Shown here: positions 11,744 through 25,300 of the stretch, piece by piece
How the letters are laid out: each line of letters starts with the position of its first letter
Position numbering within the stretch: the first letter of the stretch is position 1
Source: Lonicera japonica
Lineage: Eukaryota; Streptophyta; Magnoliopsida; Dipsacales; Caprifoliaceae
DNA: 64,000 nt
Direction of reading: 5' to 3'
NCBI GenBank assembly: GCA_021464415.1
Contig: CM038469.1
Location: forward strand, 65,205,650 to 65,269,649
Translations under genes and position numbers: made by a program
Notes under the pieces: model-generated
Told to the model about the DNA's origin: nothing
Database searches by the model: none
Seen by the model: the letters and a program-made list of their open reading frames with translations, nothing else

Positions 11744-14310
11744 GATTTATATACCTTCAAAATTACAAGTCATGCAATAAAAAGGTTAGCTAAAAAAAAT
11801 TGTGAACGGAGGTTATGGCTATATTAATCTATTTGCAATTAGGGCTTAAAAAAATCTACTCTCAATAAAGACCGGTTCACTTAAAGAGATATATTGCGCA
11901 ATCATCATTAATCAACAAAGCTTTGAGGCACTATATATCACTTGAATATATATATATATATAAGGGACTACCATCCTTTAAAACGTTTACTAGATTATAA
12001 AAACCTCAAAATAATAAATATTCCCAAGGTTAGAATATATATATATATATACTTACTCAGTGTTTAATATTAAAAATGAAACCTAGCTATATATTTAGAA
12101 CAAATTATATCTCAAAATTAAATAATATATACAAATGAGTTCTCTATAGTATTTAAGTATATAATTGTTATGAACAAATTATATTTCAAAAAACTCAAGT
12201 GCTCTATAGTATTTTAGTAATTGTTTCACACTTTTAAGGTACTTTGCTTATGAAACATAAATGTATTTTGTAAATATTAGTTTTTCGTGCATAAGCTAAC
12301 ATGATGAATTCATGTACACCGACAAACGTACAACAGAAACCTGATTTAGCGTAAGCTTGATTATAGTTAACCTAATAGAATCTTGTATATATTGAGTTAT
12401 TCTTAACATGATTTGAATTAGACTAGGTATAACGCAGCATAACCCAACCTTATTCACAAGGGCCCTAGAACAATAAGTGGGGGTCATTTGTTTATATTTC
12501 TCAAGTCTGAATCTAAAAGTGGTTTGTTTTTGGTTAGTTTTAAGGGGTAACGGGGTCATATTAGCTTCTGATCGAGTCCATTAATATGTATTCTTACCTT
12601 TGAATGGATGTTGATTTCAAAACTACCCTTTTGTTTTCTATCAGAGGTTTATATAACAAAAATACAGAAACAAAACAGTAAATATAACATATATACATTC
12701 ATATTTTGCATTCAGGAGAAACAAATTTCTTTTATAGACTTAGGTGGCGTTTAATAAAACATCTAAAAACTGAAAACTGAAAACTTAACTAAAAACTGAA
12801 AATTGAAACTAAAAAATTGTTTGTTTACTTGTGAAAACTGTGTCTGAAAAAATGTTATTTGTTTGAATATAATACATCTGAAAATTGAATTTTTTTTAAT
12901 ATGACAATTTTGTCCTTACTAATTTATTTAGATCAAATGAAATAAAAAAGACCATATAATTTAAACTTTTCAACCAAGCTAATTTATTTCATTTATGAAA
13001 ATTACTAACTACTATTACCTCACTAACAACATATCACCACCAGATTCTTCATTTGCTGCCTATAGGGACGAAAAATACTTAATATTTGCCACATAATAAA
13101 TTAAGTCTTACATGCATGTGGTATTAAAGGTAACCTTCAGATCACATTGTTTACTTCTTGTTGTACATGATTAAATTTTAATTAATTTTTTTTAAAGAAA
13201 AAATTGTGTATAAGCTATATATGTCTATCATATATATTCAACTTGTTCTTGAAATTGATTGGATACGAAATTGGAATTACAATCTCAACACAAGGACTTT
13301 GCGAATATAATGTTTTATTTAATCATGTCCTTATTAGATTGTAAATAATTATATTTTAAAGTCGAATTATAATTTGATTAAACATGTGTACTTAGCGCTT
13401 GTTAGCCATTGCTTGAGGGCATCTCCTTCTTACCCTTCTATCTTCTTTATTATCTTCTTAATTTATGTAAATGTACATGTTATATATATATAAAAGATGA
13501 TAAAAGTTTTAAATATATTAGGGTCTTGAATCTCTCAAAATATTGAAAGTAGTTAATTGTGTCAAAATTATAAAGAAGAAATTTTCAGATTTTCTTAAGG
13601 ATTTTTCTTAAGGGTCGAATTGAAAACACACATATATAATTTCTTAAGGATTTTTCAAATTTTCAGATTTTCTTAAGTTCCAAAACTCAAATATTATACT
13701 TGACAAGATAATATCACCAAAAACTTCCCCGTTATATATCTTAAGATTTCAAAAAGGAGAAATTTCTAAGTTAAACAAAATAATTACATTATACCACACT
13801 GTACAAAGTATCAAAATTTACTTTCTTGTTAATACTTTGAAGATATGAATTAGCTTAATTATATATGTAAGTAAACAAAAAAAAAATTCTTAAACTTTAA
13901 CACACCAACACAAATTACAAACGTTTTCCTTTTTTTCTCAAGAAGAAATTCAAGTTTCATAAAACTTTTAGTTAAAATTCCACACTCTGTCAAAGGCACA
14001 GTAGTGTTAAATGATGGCCCTATGATCTCTCTCTTTCTTTTTTTCTTTCTTTTGTTGATTAGCCTCCCTCACCCGCTCACCACCACCTCCATTTACTTTT
14101 TAATTTCCTCTGATAAAAGAAGATTACATAAAGTAAAATCCATCCCCCGGCAAAGAAAATAAATCCCTTTTCTTTTTGTCATCATTAATTACCTTTTCCT
14201 TCAAAAGGAAGAAGGAAATATATAGAACACCTTACCTGTGTGTGGTTGTGTTGAGCTGACATAAAAATTAACTGACTTAGTTCATATGCATAATCTATCC
14301 TCGTAACATA
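11744..14310. other. AT-rich region upstream of the protease gene
   Basis: No coding sequence is recognised. It contains (TA)n tracts near 11945 and 12040 and a polypurine and CT-rich patch at 14020-14100. If the CT-rich minus-strand block at 14428-14775 is a 5' leader exon, this region would be its long first intron. That is speculative. Confidence 0.35.
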
Positions 14311-14427
14311 TAATGCAACAAACAATCTAAAAAAAAGACAGAAATAGAAACTACATGTAACCTCTGCTTTAATTTAGAAACTACAATGAAAAATCATAGG
14401 TACTTCAATCATAAAAATGTGTGTTTT

Positions 14428-14775
14428 ACCTGAGAGGAGAGGAGAGGAAAAGAGGAGGAGAGAAAGAAAGGACGGAAACAAGCGCAGCTTCTGTAGAGAG
14501 GGAAAGAAAGAACGGGCAGAGAAAAAGAAAGAAATGTAGAGAGAGAGGACGGAGACAAGCGCAGCTTCTGTGTAAAGAGAGAAAGAAAGAACGGACAGAG
14601 AAAACGAAAGAAATGTAGAGAGAGAGGACGGACAGAGAAAAAGAAAGAAATGTAGAGAGAAAAAATGCAGCTTGCGAGAAAGGTCGACGGTGAAACAAAG
14701 AACTGTAGAGAGAGAAAGATTTGTAATTTGTCTGAGGAACAGTAGTCTTTATGGAAGTTGGAACAACACACCAAA
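14428..14775 (-). other. Pyrimidine-rich block with conserved splice-donor-like end
   Basis: On the minus strand this is a CT-rich sequence ending CTCTCAG/GTAAAAC. The duplicated copy near 18070 ends CTCTCAG/GTAGAAC. Conservation of the GT after CAG and the composition resemble a plant 5' UTR exon. The Leu/Ser/Phe-rich open frames through it are composition artefacts. Whether it is transcribed, and whether it belongs to the protease gene downstream, cannot be told from sequence. Confidence 0.3.
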
Positions 14776-16080
14776 ACAACGATATTATATATTCTTTTCT
14801 TTTCTTTTTTGTTACAAATATATTATATATTTTAATGTAATCATTAATTAAGAGGTTGTTTTATAAATTGAAAAAAAAAAATAATTTATTTGTTTGGTTA
14901 TAAAAATAAATTAGTATATAAAGTTATTAATTTAAATTAATTCTTAGAACATTAAAAAATAAGACGCTGAGACATAATTAAAATTACATAAAATATAATT
15001 ATTATACAATTTTATGTAGAAAAAATCATATCACATCACATCACATAACAAATTTATTTATTTTTTAAAATGAAACAATTTACAATAAAATAATTTATGC
15101 AACCAAACGAACTCTAACCTTTAAATTTGGGATATGGTTATTAGCATTTTATATTAATATTTTATTCTATTAAATTATACTTACACAATGAATAGTAATA
15201 TGTAATTTCAAATTCAAGGTCATGTATTCGAATTTTAATTTAAACATTATTTTTACTTTGAAAGGTATAATTGTCAATTTCATGAATGTAAGGTGTAAAA
15301 AAAAATCTAGGGTTAACAAAGTTTAACTATGCTGGATTTTTTATTTTTTTTTTACAGCGTGTTCCAACGGTTTGGCCCCTTCTTGTGGATGCATTTTTGC
15401 TATTGTACATGCACCGGTGCACATTAGCTAAAAATAATGGATTGCTCCCCAAGAAAAATAAAGTATATCTTAAATAATTAATAATAATAATAGGTGCACG
15501 TGATATATTTGGTTTGTCATTATTTGAAAATTTTCTTTGTCTAGCTATGAAAGAAATTAAAAAGATAAAACAGCCTTCTTGCATGCATGCCCCTCATTAG
15601 TGTTGGGATTAATAATTAATGAGAAATGGTAAAGAGTCTAAAGTATATACCAAATATTGTGATAACTCAAATGATTTTGAATTGCACGGCCTAGCTCGTA
15701 TTATAGTGTGGATGAGAGAAATAGTGTTGTATATGAATAATAGTGATTAGCTGAAAGTTGTTTTTGAATTGCAATTTTTAAAATTATAAATAATAATCTA
15801 ATCTAATTAATACCTTAAAATTATCTTTAATACACTTAATATATATTTTTCTAGACAATAAATATATTTTTACTTTCGTTTACATTGAAAACACTTTTTA
15901 TTTTTTAGAGTGTAGTAGTAGAATTAATTACTATTATGTGGAGTGCTAATTAAATAATTTACTAACATTCAATTCAAATTAATGGCCTGCGCGGGACCCA
16001 TGCCGAAGTCGCTTTCCCTTTATTCAATCTCAAATAAAAAGTACGTTTTTACAAAGTAAAGATTTGTTATAAAAAGGTTA

Positions 16081-16701
16081 GGGGCAATTACAAAAAAGGG
16101 CTTATTAGAGAAAGATTTTCACACTAAAGTCAAGAAATATTTTTTTTTAAATAAAGGGCTTATTTTTTATTTTATTGATAATATGACATGTGTCTTTTTT
16201 TTTTCATTATAAAATGATATCCCAACCCTTAAAATAAACTAAAAAATACCAATATGCATTAAAATATAGATTGCAATATGAATTTTACAGTTTATATTTC
16301 ACTGCAATATGAACTTTGCAGTCCATATTTTACTGCAATATGAACTTTGCAGTCCATATTTTTGGTGCAAGGTTCATATTGCAGTCCATATTTTACTACA
16401 ATGTGAACTTTGCAGTCCATATTTCTAGCGCAAAGTTCATATTGCAGTCCATATTTCACTGCAATATTCATATTTTTTGTGCAAATTTTATAAAGAGGGG
16501 GTAATTTAGGTAATATATAACATGTTTTTATTAATTAAATGATATTTAAATTTATTCAAATACATTCGTTTAAAATATAAAACAAAATAGGCCTCTTACA
16601 CTAATTACTAATTAAAAATAGGCCCTTCATTCAAAAAAATATTATTCATTGGATTTTTGATAAAAATCAATGTATAATAAGCCCTTCTACCTAATTTCTA
16701 G
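16081..16701. mobile_element. Mutator-type MITE containing a palindromic minisatellite (copy 1)
   Basis: The 621-bp element has ends GGGGCAATTACAAAAAAGG and, in reverse complement, CTAGAAATTAGGTAGAAGG. It is flanked by identical 9-bp repeats AAAAGGTTA (16072-16080 and 16702-16710). Copy B of the segmental duplication has the uninterrupted AAAAAGGTTATGATTTT at about 21231, so the empty site is visible. Inside, 16270-16480 is an array of about 30-bp units built on CTGCAATATGAACTTTGCAG, some in inverted order. A sister copy lies at 60817-61481. The 9-bp duplication points to the Mutator superfamily. Confidence 0.85.
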
Positions 16702-16956
16702 AAAAGGTTATGATTTTAAATACACCCTTTAGTATCATCAAAAACCGTTAGAACACATACTTTCAATATTTTTCTTGAACTTTTTTTTTGAAAAAAAAAG
16801 AATTTTAAATCTCTTCTTTTTACTATAATAATAAAGAGAACTCTCCGAACCACTCTATCCTAAATGTGACTCGAACTCAAATATGAGTTGGCACTAAACT
16901 AACCCGCTTACAACAATATTGTATACGTATTTCTTTTGTGAAAAAATTGATATTAT

Positions 16957-17150
16957 GCTCTGTTTGATAATAATGTGAAAAATGATGGCAAAAATACTTA
17001 ATTTTTGTGAGAATCGAGTTGAAAAACAAGTTTAGAGATCTGAAATGTTCTCTTCCTTTCGGCTTTTTTCATGAAAAAAAGCAATTTCCAGCTTCTCACA
17101 AAATTTAATTGATTTTGCTATTATTTTATATCTTATTATCAAATGGAGCC
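16957..17150. mobile_element. Foldback MITE relic
   Basis: The left arm GCTCTGTTTGATAATAA and the right arm (reverse complement GGCTCCATTTGATAATAA) extend about 60 bp inward, including TTTTTGTGAGAA. The same family is seen at 52005-52308, and a degraded version is present in copy B near 21478-21665. No clean target duplication is visible. Confidence 0.5.
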
Positions 17151-18687
17151 TTAGAGTTTTCATTTGGAGTTATTAATCATATCGCAACATGTTTAGGACC
17201 AAGGTAGAACTAAATTAATGTAAGAAGACATAATCCATATCTATTTCTTTTGACATTGTCAATGCCTGAGTGAGTGTTCATCGATGGATACGTAATCTTT
17301 TGGAAAATAAAAAACTTGAGTGAAGGACTAGATTGGAATTTTATTAAGAAATCGTTATATGCTACATAAATGAGGGTAACATTCCCCGTTCAAATTGCCA
17401 CTTAAAAGGTGTTTGTAACTGCCCTTAATGGAGTTTTCAATCCTACTTTCTCGCCGCCCTTGAGCTCTTCTCCGAATATGGCTTTCACTTTGGTTATGCC
17501 ATAAATCAGCACATCACCACCATGTTCTCCCTTGAGCCCTTATTCGAATACATGCTTTCGCTCTAGATTTGTCATGTAATTATATCACCATCTCTTAAGG
17601 AATTAATCAACTACTCTGTTAAACTGACATTAACATGGTTCAAATCCTGACCACTCGTGTAAAGAGTGGACAATGATGTCATGTTAACTAGAACTCATTT
17701 GGTAGATGTGTGGATATGTATGGCGTGGCTTGAGTGTACATCCTCGGTGTGAATTTTTACCAATTTTTTTTGGTCTATACAAATTTAATTTGATATATTT
17801 AGTGTTATATTTAATCATTTATATTTAATAACCCATATTTATTATTTAGACTTCACATTAGAGAAAGACAGAATTTCAAGTAGCACAAAAATCGGAGAAA
17901 GGGTAATGCAACAAACAATCTAAAAAAGACAGAAATAAAGAGACCATATAAATCCATTCTTCCCATAGAAGGCAATAATTATACCAACAATAACTAAATG
18001 TAACCTCTGCTCTAATTTAGAAACTACAATGAAAAATCATAAGTACTTCAAACGTAAAAACGTGTGTTCTACCTGAGAGGAGAGGAAGAGAAGTAAGCTA
18101 GTGTATATATATATTAACACACACGCACATATATATATATATATATATAATATAATATAATATAATATTTTGGATACCAAATAGTAGGGCACGTGCCCAC
18201 TGGGACAATCCGAATGTTTCTCATTATCAAAAACCAGATTATATGCATAATAATTATATTAAATCTGCTATGTTATATATTTATAAAAAATTAAAACTAT
18301 TAGTTTAAAACCTTCATAAATACTCTTAATTGATACAGAGAGTAATAGATATCCGTGTAGAATGTTTAAAAAGAAAAAGAAAATATTTAGAATGTGATCC
18401 TTGACAAGTTTTAATAATTTTTAAATTCGGTTTATGATTTATTTTATTTATGAAAGTGGTGCTATAGTTACTTTTATATATATATATATATATATATATC
18501 TTGGTAAAAATATACTTATTTCTCAGTTAAAGATATTTATTTCTTGGTCACAAATAATTATTATTTTAGAATGAATGTATCTGTATACACAATTACATAC
18601 ATACATACTATTACATTAAAAAAAAGGGTGGGCACTATTACACACCCAATATACTGTGTAACACTCTTCTAAAAAATAAAGTGACTT

Positions 18688-19690
18688 TATTAATTAACAC
18701 CCGGCACTTTTTTTGTTTGAACTACAATCATCAACAATTAATAACCATAATTATTTCCATATATTATATTTAATCATTTATATTTAATAACCCATATTTA
18801 GTATTTATATAAATTAAAAGATGCCGTCAACGCAATACCATATTGAAGAAGGAAAGAAAGAAAGGAAGCTGATTTGACTATAGCTTCTACACTCAATACC
18901 ATATTCAAGAAACAAATTTCCCATTTGTCTCCGTAGAAAGAGGACGGACATAGAGAAAGAAAGAAATGTAGAGAGAGGAAATGCAGCTTTTGTAGAGAGA
19001 GCTTTATTAATTAACACCCGCCACTTTTTTTGTTTGAACTCCAATAGTCAATAATTAGGTGATGTTTGGTTGATGTTTTGAATTGAATTTTTAAGTTCAA
19101 TTTTTAAAATATAATATTTAGTAGAATTTGAAAGTATGTTGAAAAGTGAATTTAATTTTTGTTTGAGTTTTTTTCAACTAACTAAAAAATCTCATAAAAA
19201 AATTTTAAAAAATAATCACAATGAGTTTTATTTTATAGATCTCAACAAGTAGGTTTCAAATATATATTTTTATTTAATTTTGATTTTTGAATTTAAAGTT
19301 ATAATATTTTAAAAAAAAATTAAAAAAAAAAGTTAAATAAATTTTGAAAAGCGTAAAAATAAAGTTGATTTTGAGTTGAGTTCTTAAAATTTGAAAAAAA
19401 AAAACACTCACCAAACAAGCCCTTAATAACCATAATTATTTCTATATATTATATTTAATAACCCATATTTATTATTTATGTAAATTAAAAGATGCCGTCA
19501 ACGCAATACCATATTGAAGAAGGAAAGAAAATACCCCAGGGGCTCGTAAATCTTTTTTCTGTTGTTGTTTATTGTTGTTTTCTTTCATTATGTTACCAAA
19601 AAAAAGAATGAAAGGAAGAAAGGAAGCTGATTTGACTATAGCTTCTACACTCAATACTATATTAAAGAAAGAAATTTCTCATCTGTAGAG
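18688..19690. repeat. Local tandem duplication inside copy B
   Basis: A unit of about 315 bp (TTTATTAATTAACACCCGGCAC ... GATGCCGTCAACGCAATACC ... GTAGAGAGAG) at 18688-19002 is repeated from 19003. The second unit is expanded by the MITE at 19058-19422 and by about 70 bp near 19540-19610. Confidence 0.65.
19058..19422. mobile_element. Tourist-like (PIF/Harbinger) MITE
   Basis: The 365-bp element has ends GGTGATGTTTGG and, in reverse complement, GGGCTTGTTTGG. It is flanked by TTA on both sides (19055-19057 and 19423-19425). The first unit of the local duplication has the uninterrupted CAACAATTAATAACC near 18733, an empty site that supports a 3-bp TTA target duplication. The interior is AT-rich with no frame. 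Confidence 0.75.
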
Positions 19691-22383
19691 AGAGAAAGAA
19701 AGGATGGAGACAATCTGTTGAGAGAGAGGACGGACAGAGAGAAAGAAAGGAATGTAGAGAGAGAAAATGCAGCATCTGTAGAAAGAGAAAGAAAGACCGG
19801 AGAAACAAAGAACGTAGAGAGAGAAAGATTTGTAATTTGTCCGAGGAACAGTAGTCTTTCTGGATATCCTGCCGCCGGCGCACATAAATCGAGACTGATA
19901 GAATGGAAGTTGGAGCAACACACCAAAACCACCATTTTTTGTTACAAATATATTATATATTTTAATGTATTCATTAATTAAGAGTTTATTTTATAAATTG
20001 AAAAAAAATAATAATTTATGTGTTTAGTTATAAAAATAAATTAGTATATAAAGTTATTAATTTAAATTAATTCTTAAAACATTAAATAATAAGACGTTGA
20101 GACATAATTAAAATTACATAAAATATAATTATTATACAAATTTATATAGAAAAAATTACATCACATCACAACACATCAAAAATTTATTTATTTTTTAAAA
20201 TAAAACAATTTACAATTTGTTCATTTACAATAAAATAATTTATGCAACGAAACGAACTCTAATCTTTAAATTTGGGATATGGTTATTCGCATTTTATATT
20301 AATATTTTATTCTATTAAATTATACTTACACAATGAATAGTAATATGTAATTTCAAATTTGAGATTATGTATTCGAATTTTAATTTAAACATTATTTTTA
20401 CTTTTAAAGATATAATTGTCAATTTCAAGAATGTAAGGTGTAAACAAAAAAAAATCTAGGGTTAACAAAGTTTAACTGTGCTGGATGTTTTTTTTTTTCT
20501 TTTTTTTTACAACATGTTCCAACGATTTGGCCCCTTCTTGTGGATGCCTTTTTGCTATTGTACGTGCACCGGTGCACGTTAGCTAAAAATAATGGATTGC
20601 TCCCCAAGAAAAATAAAGTATATCTTAAATAATTAATAATAATAATAATAATAGGTGCACGTGATATATTTGGTTTGTCATTATTTGAAAAATTCCTTTG
20701 TCTAGCTGTGAAAGAAATTAAAAAGATAAAACAGCCTTCTTGCATGCATGCCCCTCATTAGTGTTGGGATTAATAATTAATGAGAAATGATAAAGAGTTT
20801 AAAGTATATACCAAATATTGTGATAATTCGAATGATTTTGAATTACACGGCCTAGCTTGTATTAGAGTGTGGATGAGAGAAATAGTGTTGTATATAAATA
20901 ATAGTAATTAATTGAAAGTTGCTTTTGAGTTGGAATTTTTAAAATTATATAGCATGACTCATAATAATTTATATTTAACATTTCTCATTAATAATCTAAT
21001 CTAATTAATACCCTAAAATCATCTTTAATAACACTTAATATATATTTACATTGAAAACACTTTTGATTTTAGAATGTAGTGGTAGAACTAATTACTATTA
21101 CGTGGAGTGCTAATTAAATAATTTATTAACATTCAATTCAAATTAATATCTTGCGCGTCCACGCCGAAGTCGCTTTCTCTTTATTCAGCCTTAACTAAAA
21201 AGTACGTTTTTACAAAGTAAAGATTTGTTATAAAAAGGTTATGATTTTAGATACACGCTTTAGTATCATCAAAAACCGTTACAACCCATACTTTCAATAT
21301 TTTTCTTGAACTTTTTTTTTTGAAAAAAAAAAGAGTTTTAAATCTCTTCTTTTTACTATAATAATAAAGAGAACTCTCCGAACCACTCTATCCTAAGTGT
21401 GACTCTTACTCAAATATGAGTTGGCACTAAACTAACCCACTTACAACAATACTTTATATGTATTTGTTTTGTGATAAGTTTGATATCATAATGCGAAAAA
21501 TGATAACAAAAATACTTAATTTTTGTGAGAATCAAGTTGAAAAACAAGTTGAGAGATGTGAAATGTTCTCTTTTGGCTTTTTTCATGAAAAAAAGTCATT
21601 TCCAACTTTTCACAAAATTTAATTGATTTTGCGATTATTTTATATCTTCTTATCAAATGGGGCCTTAGACTTTTCATTTGGAGTTATTAGTCATATCGCA
21701 ACATGTTTAGGACCAAGGTAGAACTAAATTAATATAAGAAGACATATTTTAAAAAAATATAAGAAAGTTAAAAATGGACTCTTAATTGAGATCGGATATA
21801 ATCCATATATATTTCTTTTGACATTGTCAATGCCTGAGTGAGTGTTCATCAATGGATACATAATCTTTTGGAAAATAAAAAACTTTAGTGAAGGACTAGA
21901 TTGGAATTTTATTAAGAAATTGTTATATGCTACACAAATAAGGGTAACATTCCCCGTTCAAATTGCCACTTAAAAGGTGTTTGTAACTGCCCTAAATGGA
22001 GTTTTCAATCCTACTTTCTTGCCGCCCTCGAGCTCTTCTCCGAATATTGCTTTCACTTTGGTTATGCCATAAATCAGCACATCACCATCATGTTCGCCCT
22101 TGAGCCCTTATTCGAATACATGCTTTCGCTCTAGATTTGTTATGTAATTGTATCACCATCTCTTAAGGGATTAATCAACTACTCTATTAAACTGACGTTG
22201 ACATGGTTCAAATCTTGACCACTCCCGTAAAGAGTGGACAATGATGTCATCTTAACTAGAACTCATTTGGTAGATGTGTGGATGTATATGTATGGCGTGG
22301 CTTGAGTGTACATCCTCGGTGTGAATTTTTACCAATTTGTTTTTGGTCTATATGAATTTAATTTGATATATTTAGTGTTATAT

Positions 22384-25300
22384 GCCTCTATCAATCCAAC
22401 TTTGTTTTCCGCAATGTATTATATATTTTAATGGAAAATTGCACAACAGGCTAGAATATAATTCAATTCATTTTAATTTTTTCTAATACCAACTAAATAA
22501 ACACCAAATATTTTATTTGCCTGAAAAACTCTTTACATTTATAACAATTATATTGTATGTTGCAGTGATTTTTTGACAAATCAAACATCATAAGGTTTGT
22601 GTTTTATTACTAGAAAATAGTGCGAGAGGGATTAATTACTACAAAACATTTATTTCACATTAAAAAAAATAAAAAAAATCATAGTTTAGAAGATTTTCAC
22701 TGCCTCGAGTCCACGGCGTAAATGCATATATTCCCGAATACATTGGCAGCTGGCAGCAAAAATCCGTCATTAAAGATCCCATCCACCCGGAGACAACCCC
22801 CATGAGGCAGTTCCGAATTCAGAGAGCGAACAATATTAGCCATCCATTATAGCTCATCGAGTATATAACAGAGGAAGAATTTAACCCTCAGAAAGTTACG
22901 ATAATATTCCCTTCGTCTCAAATTAAATATCCAACATTCTTTTTTGAATGCATTCTACTTTATTTGACATATATGTTTGAAAAAATTTGAAGGGGGCATG
23001 CGCCCACCATGTCAAATAAGCAATATATTCACATTAATCTTTTCAGTAAACCATAGAAAGATAAAAAGTGTTGACACCTCAGAGCGGCATCAACAGTGCC
23101 AATATTCACCTGAGAGAAATGAAGAACATGGTGGTTTTGGATTAATTTACACACTAATTCTTTAAAACAAACTTTGGATTTTAAAAAATTATGTCAGACT
23201 GTACGATCCAAACCACAAATTCATGCAAGAAAAAATAACCAAAAGGAAGAAATACTGACAGATCATTTGGCTGTTCTTACCCTTCATAGTTAATTTCCTG
23301 CAACAAAAAAGAAAAGGAAAAGGAAGTATTAATCACCATAAAAACAAAAGCATTGTCGAAAACCCTGTTTCATACGCTAAATTAAAACCCTAAAATTTTG
23401 GTGATTGCATTCTCAAACCCACACCTTCACAGTTAAACAAAGAATTGAGAGAAAGATGTTTGTCTGTTATGACAACATTGTAAGTGGCGCGCGGTACTAC
23501 AAATTTGTTAATAAATAATTAACTTTGATTTGTATTTCCTCCCACCCAACTTACAAAGTCACTAATTGTCTTTCCAGCATTTTAACAAAATATTACTGCA
23601 AACGTTAATCAATGGTAGAGAACCAGACGTATATTTACTACATCGTGATATTTGGTGCATTGACTATATCCTACAACAACATTAATGCCAATGTAATGAA
23701 TGGGCAGCTTTTGTTCTTTTTTCTATCGACTTCAACAAAAAATTTAACCCAACTAATAACGTTGTAATGTAATTAAGTGATAAAAATGAACAAAATAATC
23801 TGATGCAAGCATCAATGGAATCATCGGAACTAACTGAAATTTTCTCATATCTCCTCAAAATCAAGAACTCGGAAATCTACAAAATAACCACATAAGTGCT
23901 TTCAATAATAATGATGAATGCGTGTATATATTTAATCAAAATAACCACAAAACACCATAATATATGATAAAATGTACCTACTATCCTCCTACTCTATGCG
24001 TGTATATATATAATCCCTTTATTGAATATAATGTTTAACTCTCGTTAGTGTGACTTTTGAATAAAGTGTTACCCGGCCCAAATTATGCATAAGATATCAA
24101 CTCTAATTTTTCAACAAACTAACAACTGAATTAGCACAGATTCATCTCCGTGCATATTATAATATCAAAGTGTATACATACATATATATATATATACATA
24201 TAGCAACTAGCTAGCATTAAAGCCCAGCTCCTTCAACTAATTATGCTTATATAAATGTTTATCAGGAATGCTATTGGTTAAGCATATTATATGCACAGAT
24301 TCATCTCCGTGCATATATTATCACACTTTTTGGAATTTGGATACACATGGGGCACGTGTTTCCATGTGGTTAACCTTAACAGTGCTCTCTTAATTTGTTA
24401 ATTTTATTATGTTATACGTGTTTGGTAATGTAATATATAGGTTTTATCTTTACAAAATATAATTAAGATATAATTTGTATATTGAAGCTAATAACAGTAG
24501 ATGGTAAAAAGTTTACTAAAGATAATTCACTATTCCTTTTTCGTCCGTCCCAAATTATAATCCACTTTACATATTTAAAAATATATATTTCAAATATACT
24601 CTTTTTATTGGAGTAAGTAGTACGAGGTAAAAAAAAATATCAATGTTTTAAATAGCTTTCCAAATTCACATCCAATGTGAACACATCTAATGCTGATTCC
24701 AATGAATTAAATTTCCCTAATTAATGTAATGGATATTTAAATAAAAATAAATTAGTGAGTTTGTTAAATAGGGGTAAATTAGGTAAAGATGGTGTAGATT
24801 TATATTTTCAATTACATTAATTGATGCTTTCTTAATCTGTGTGAAAATAAGTATTATCTTTGTGGGACAGATGCGGTATAAAGATAACCCTTCTCTCGAT
24901 TAAAAATATAAAGCGTATTAGTATAAAGATAGCCCTTCTCTTGATTAAAAATATAAAGTGTATTTGTTAATGCACGCACCATCAAAATATAATTAAGATA
25001 AAATTTGTATATTGCATCTGATAAGAGTAGATGGTAAAAATATTTAGTAAAAAGACAAAATCTTTATTTTTTAAAATATTTAAGGATAACCATTCTCTCG
25101 ATTAAAAATATCTAATAGTAGAATATATATTAATTTTCTCTAATGATCAATTCAATGATCGTTATTACTCTTGTGAAGATTGCACCGATGATAAACATGA
25201 CGGTCCATCTAAACCGTCATTCTTCTCATTCAAAGCATCAAAAGGAGAAAATTGTCCGCTACAAAGGCAAATCTTTTAAAAAGCATAGATTTTACGAGAA

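Larger units (their letters stand above)
14311..17810. repeat. Segmental tandem duplication, copy A
   Basis: Copy A runs from TAATGCAACAAACAATC to TATTTAGTGTTATAT and matches copy B (17904-22383) over most of its length at clearly high but imperfect identity. Shared landmarks include the purine-rich block, the GCATGCATGC palindrome (15582 and 20742), the direct CACCGGTGCAC motif, and the block beginning GGTTATGATTTTA. Copy A uniquely carries the MITE at 16081-16701. No real gene is recognised in either copy. Confidence 0.8.
17904..22383. repeat. Segmental tandem duplication, copy B
   Basis: This is the partner of 14311-17810, offset by about 3.6 kb at its left end and longer because of extra sequence between about 18100 and 19690: AT microsatellites, a local 315-bp tandem duplication and a Tourist-like MITE. 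From 19936 to 22383 it tracks copy A almost continuously but lacks the 621-bp MITE. No protein-coding gene is recognised. Confidence 0.8.

Noticed and set aside
14409..14779. Overlapping Leu/Ser/Phe-rich frames of about 120 residues (also 19657-19935)
   Set aside because: Produced by pyrimidine-rich low-complexity DNA in several frames at once; no domain and no codon-like pattern.
17630..17660. Possible tRNA (GGTTCAAATCC-like T-loop)
   Set aside because: No matching acceptor stem or D-arm upstream; the same holds for the copy near 22200.
22690..22860. Less AT-rich island that could be a gene fragment
   Set aside because: No frame on either strand gave a recognisable motif; kept only as a note in the intergenic entry.
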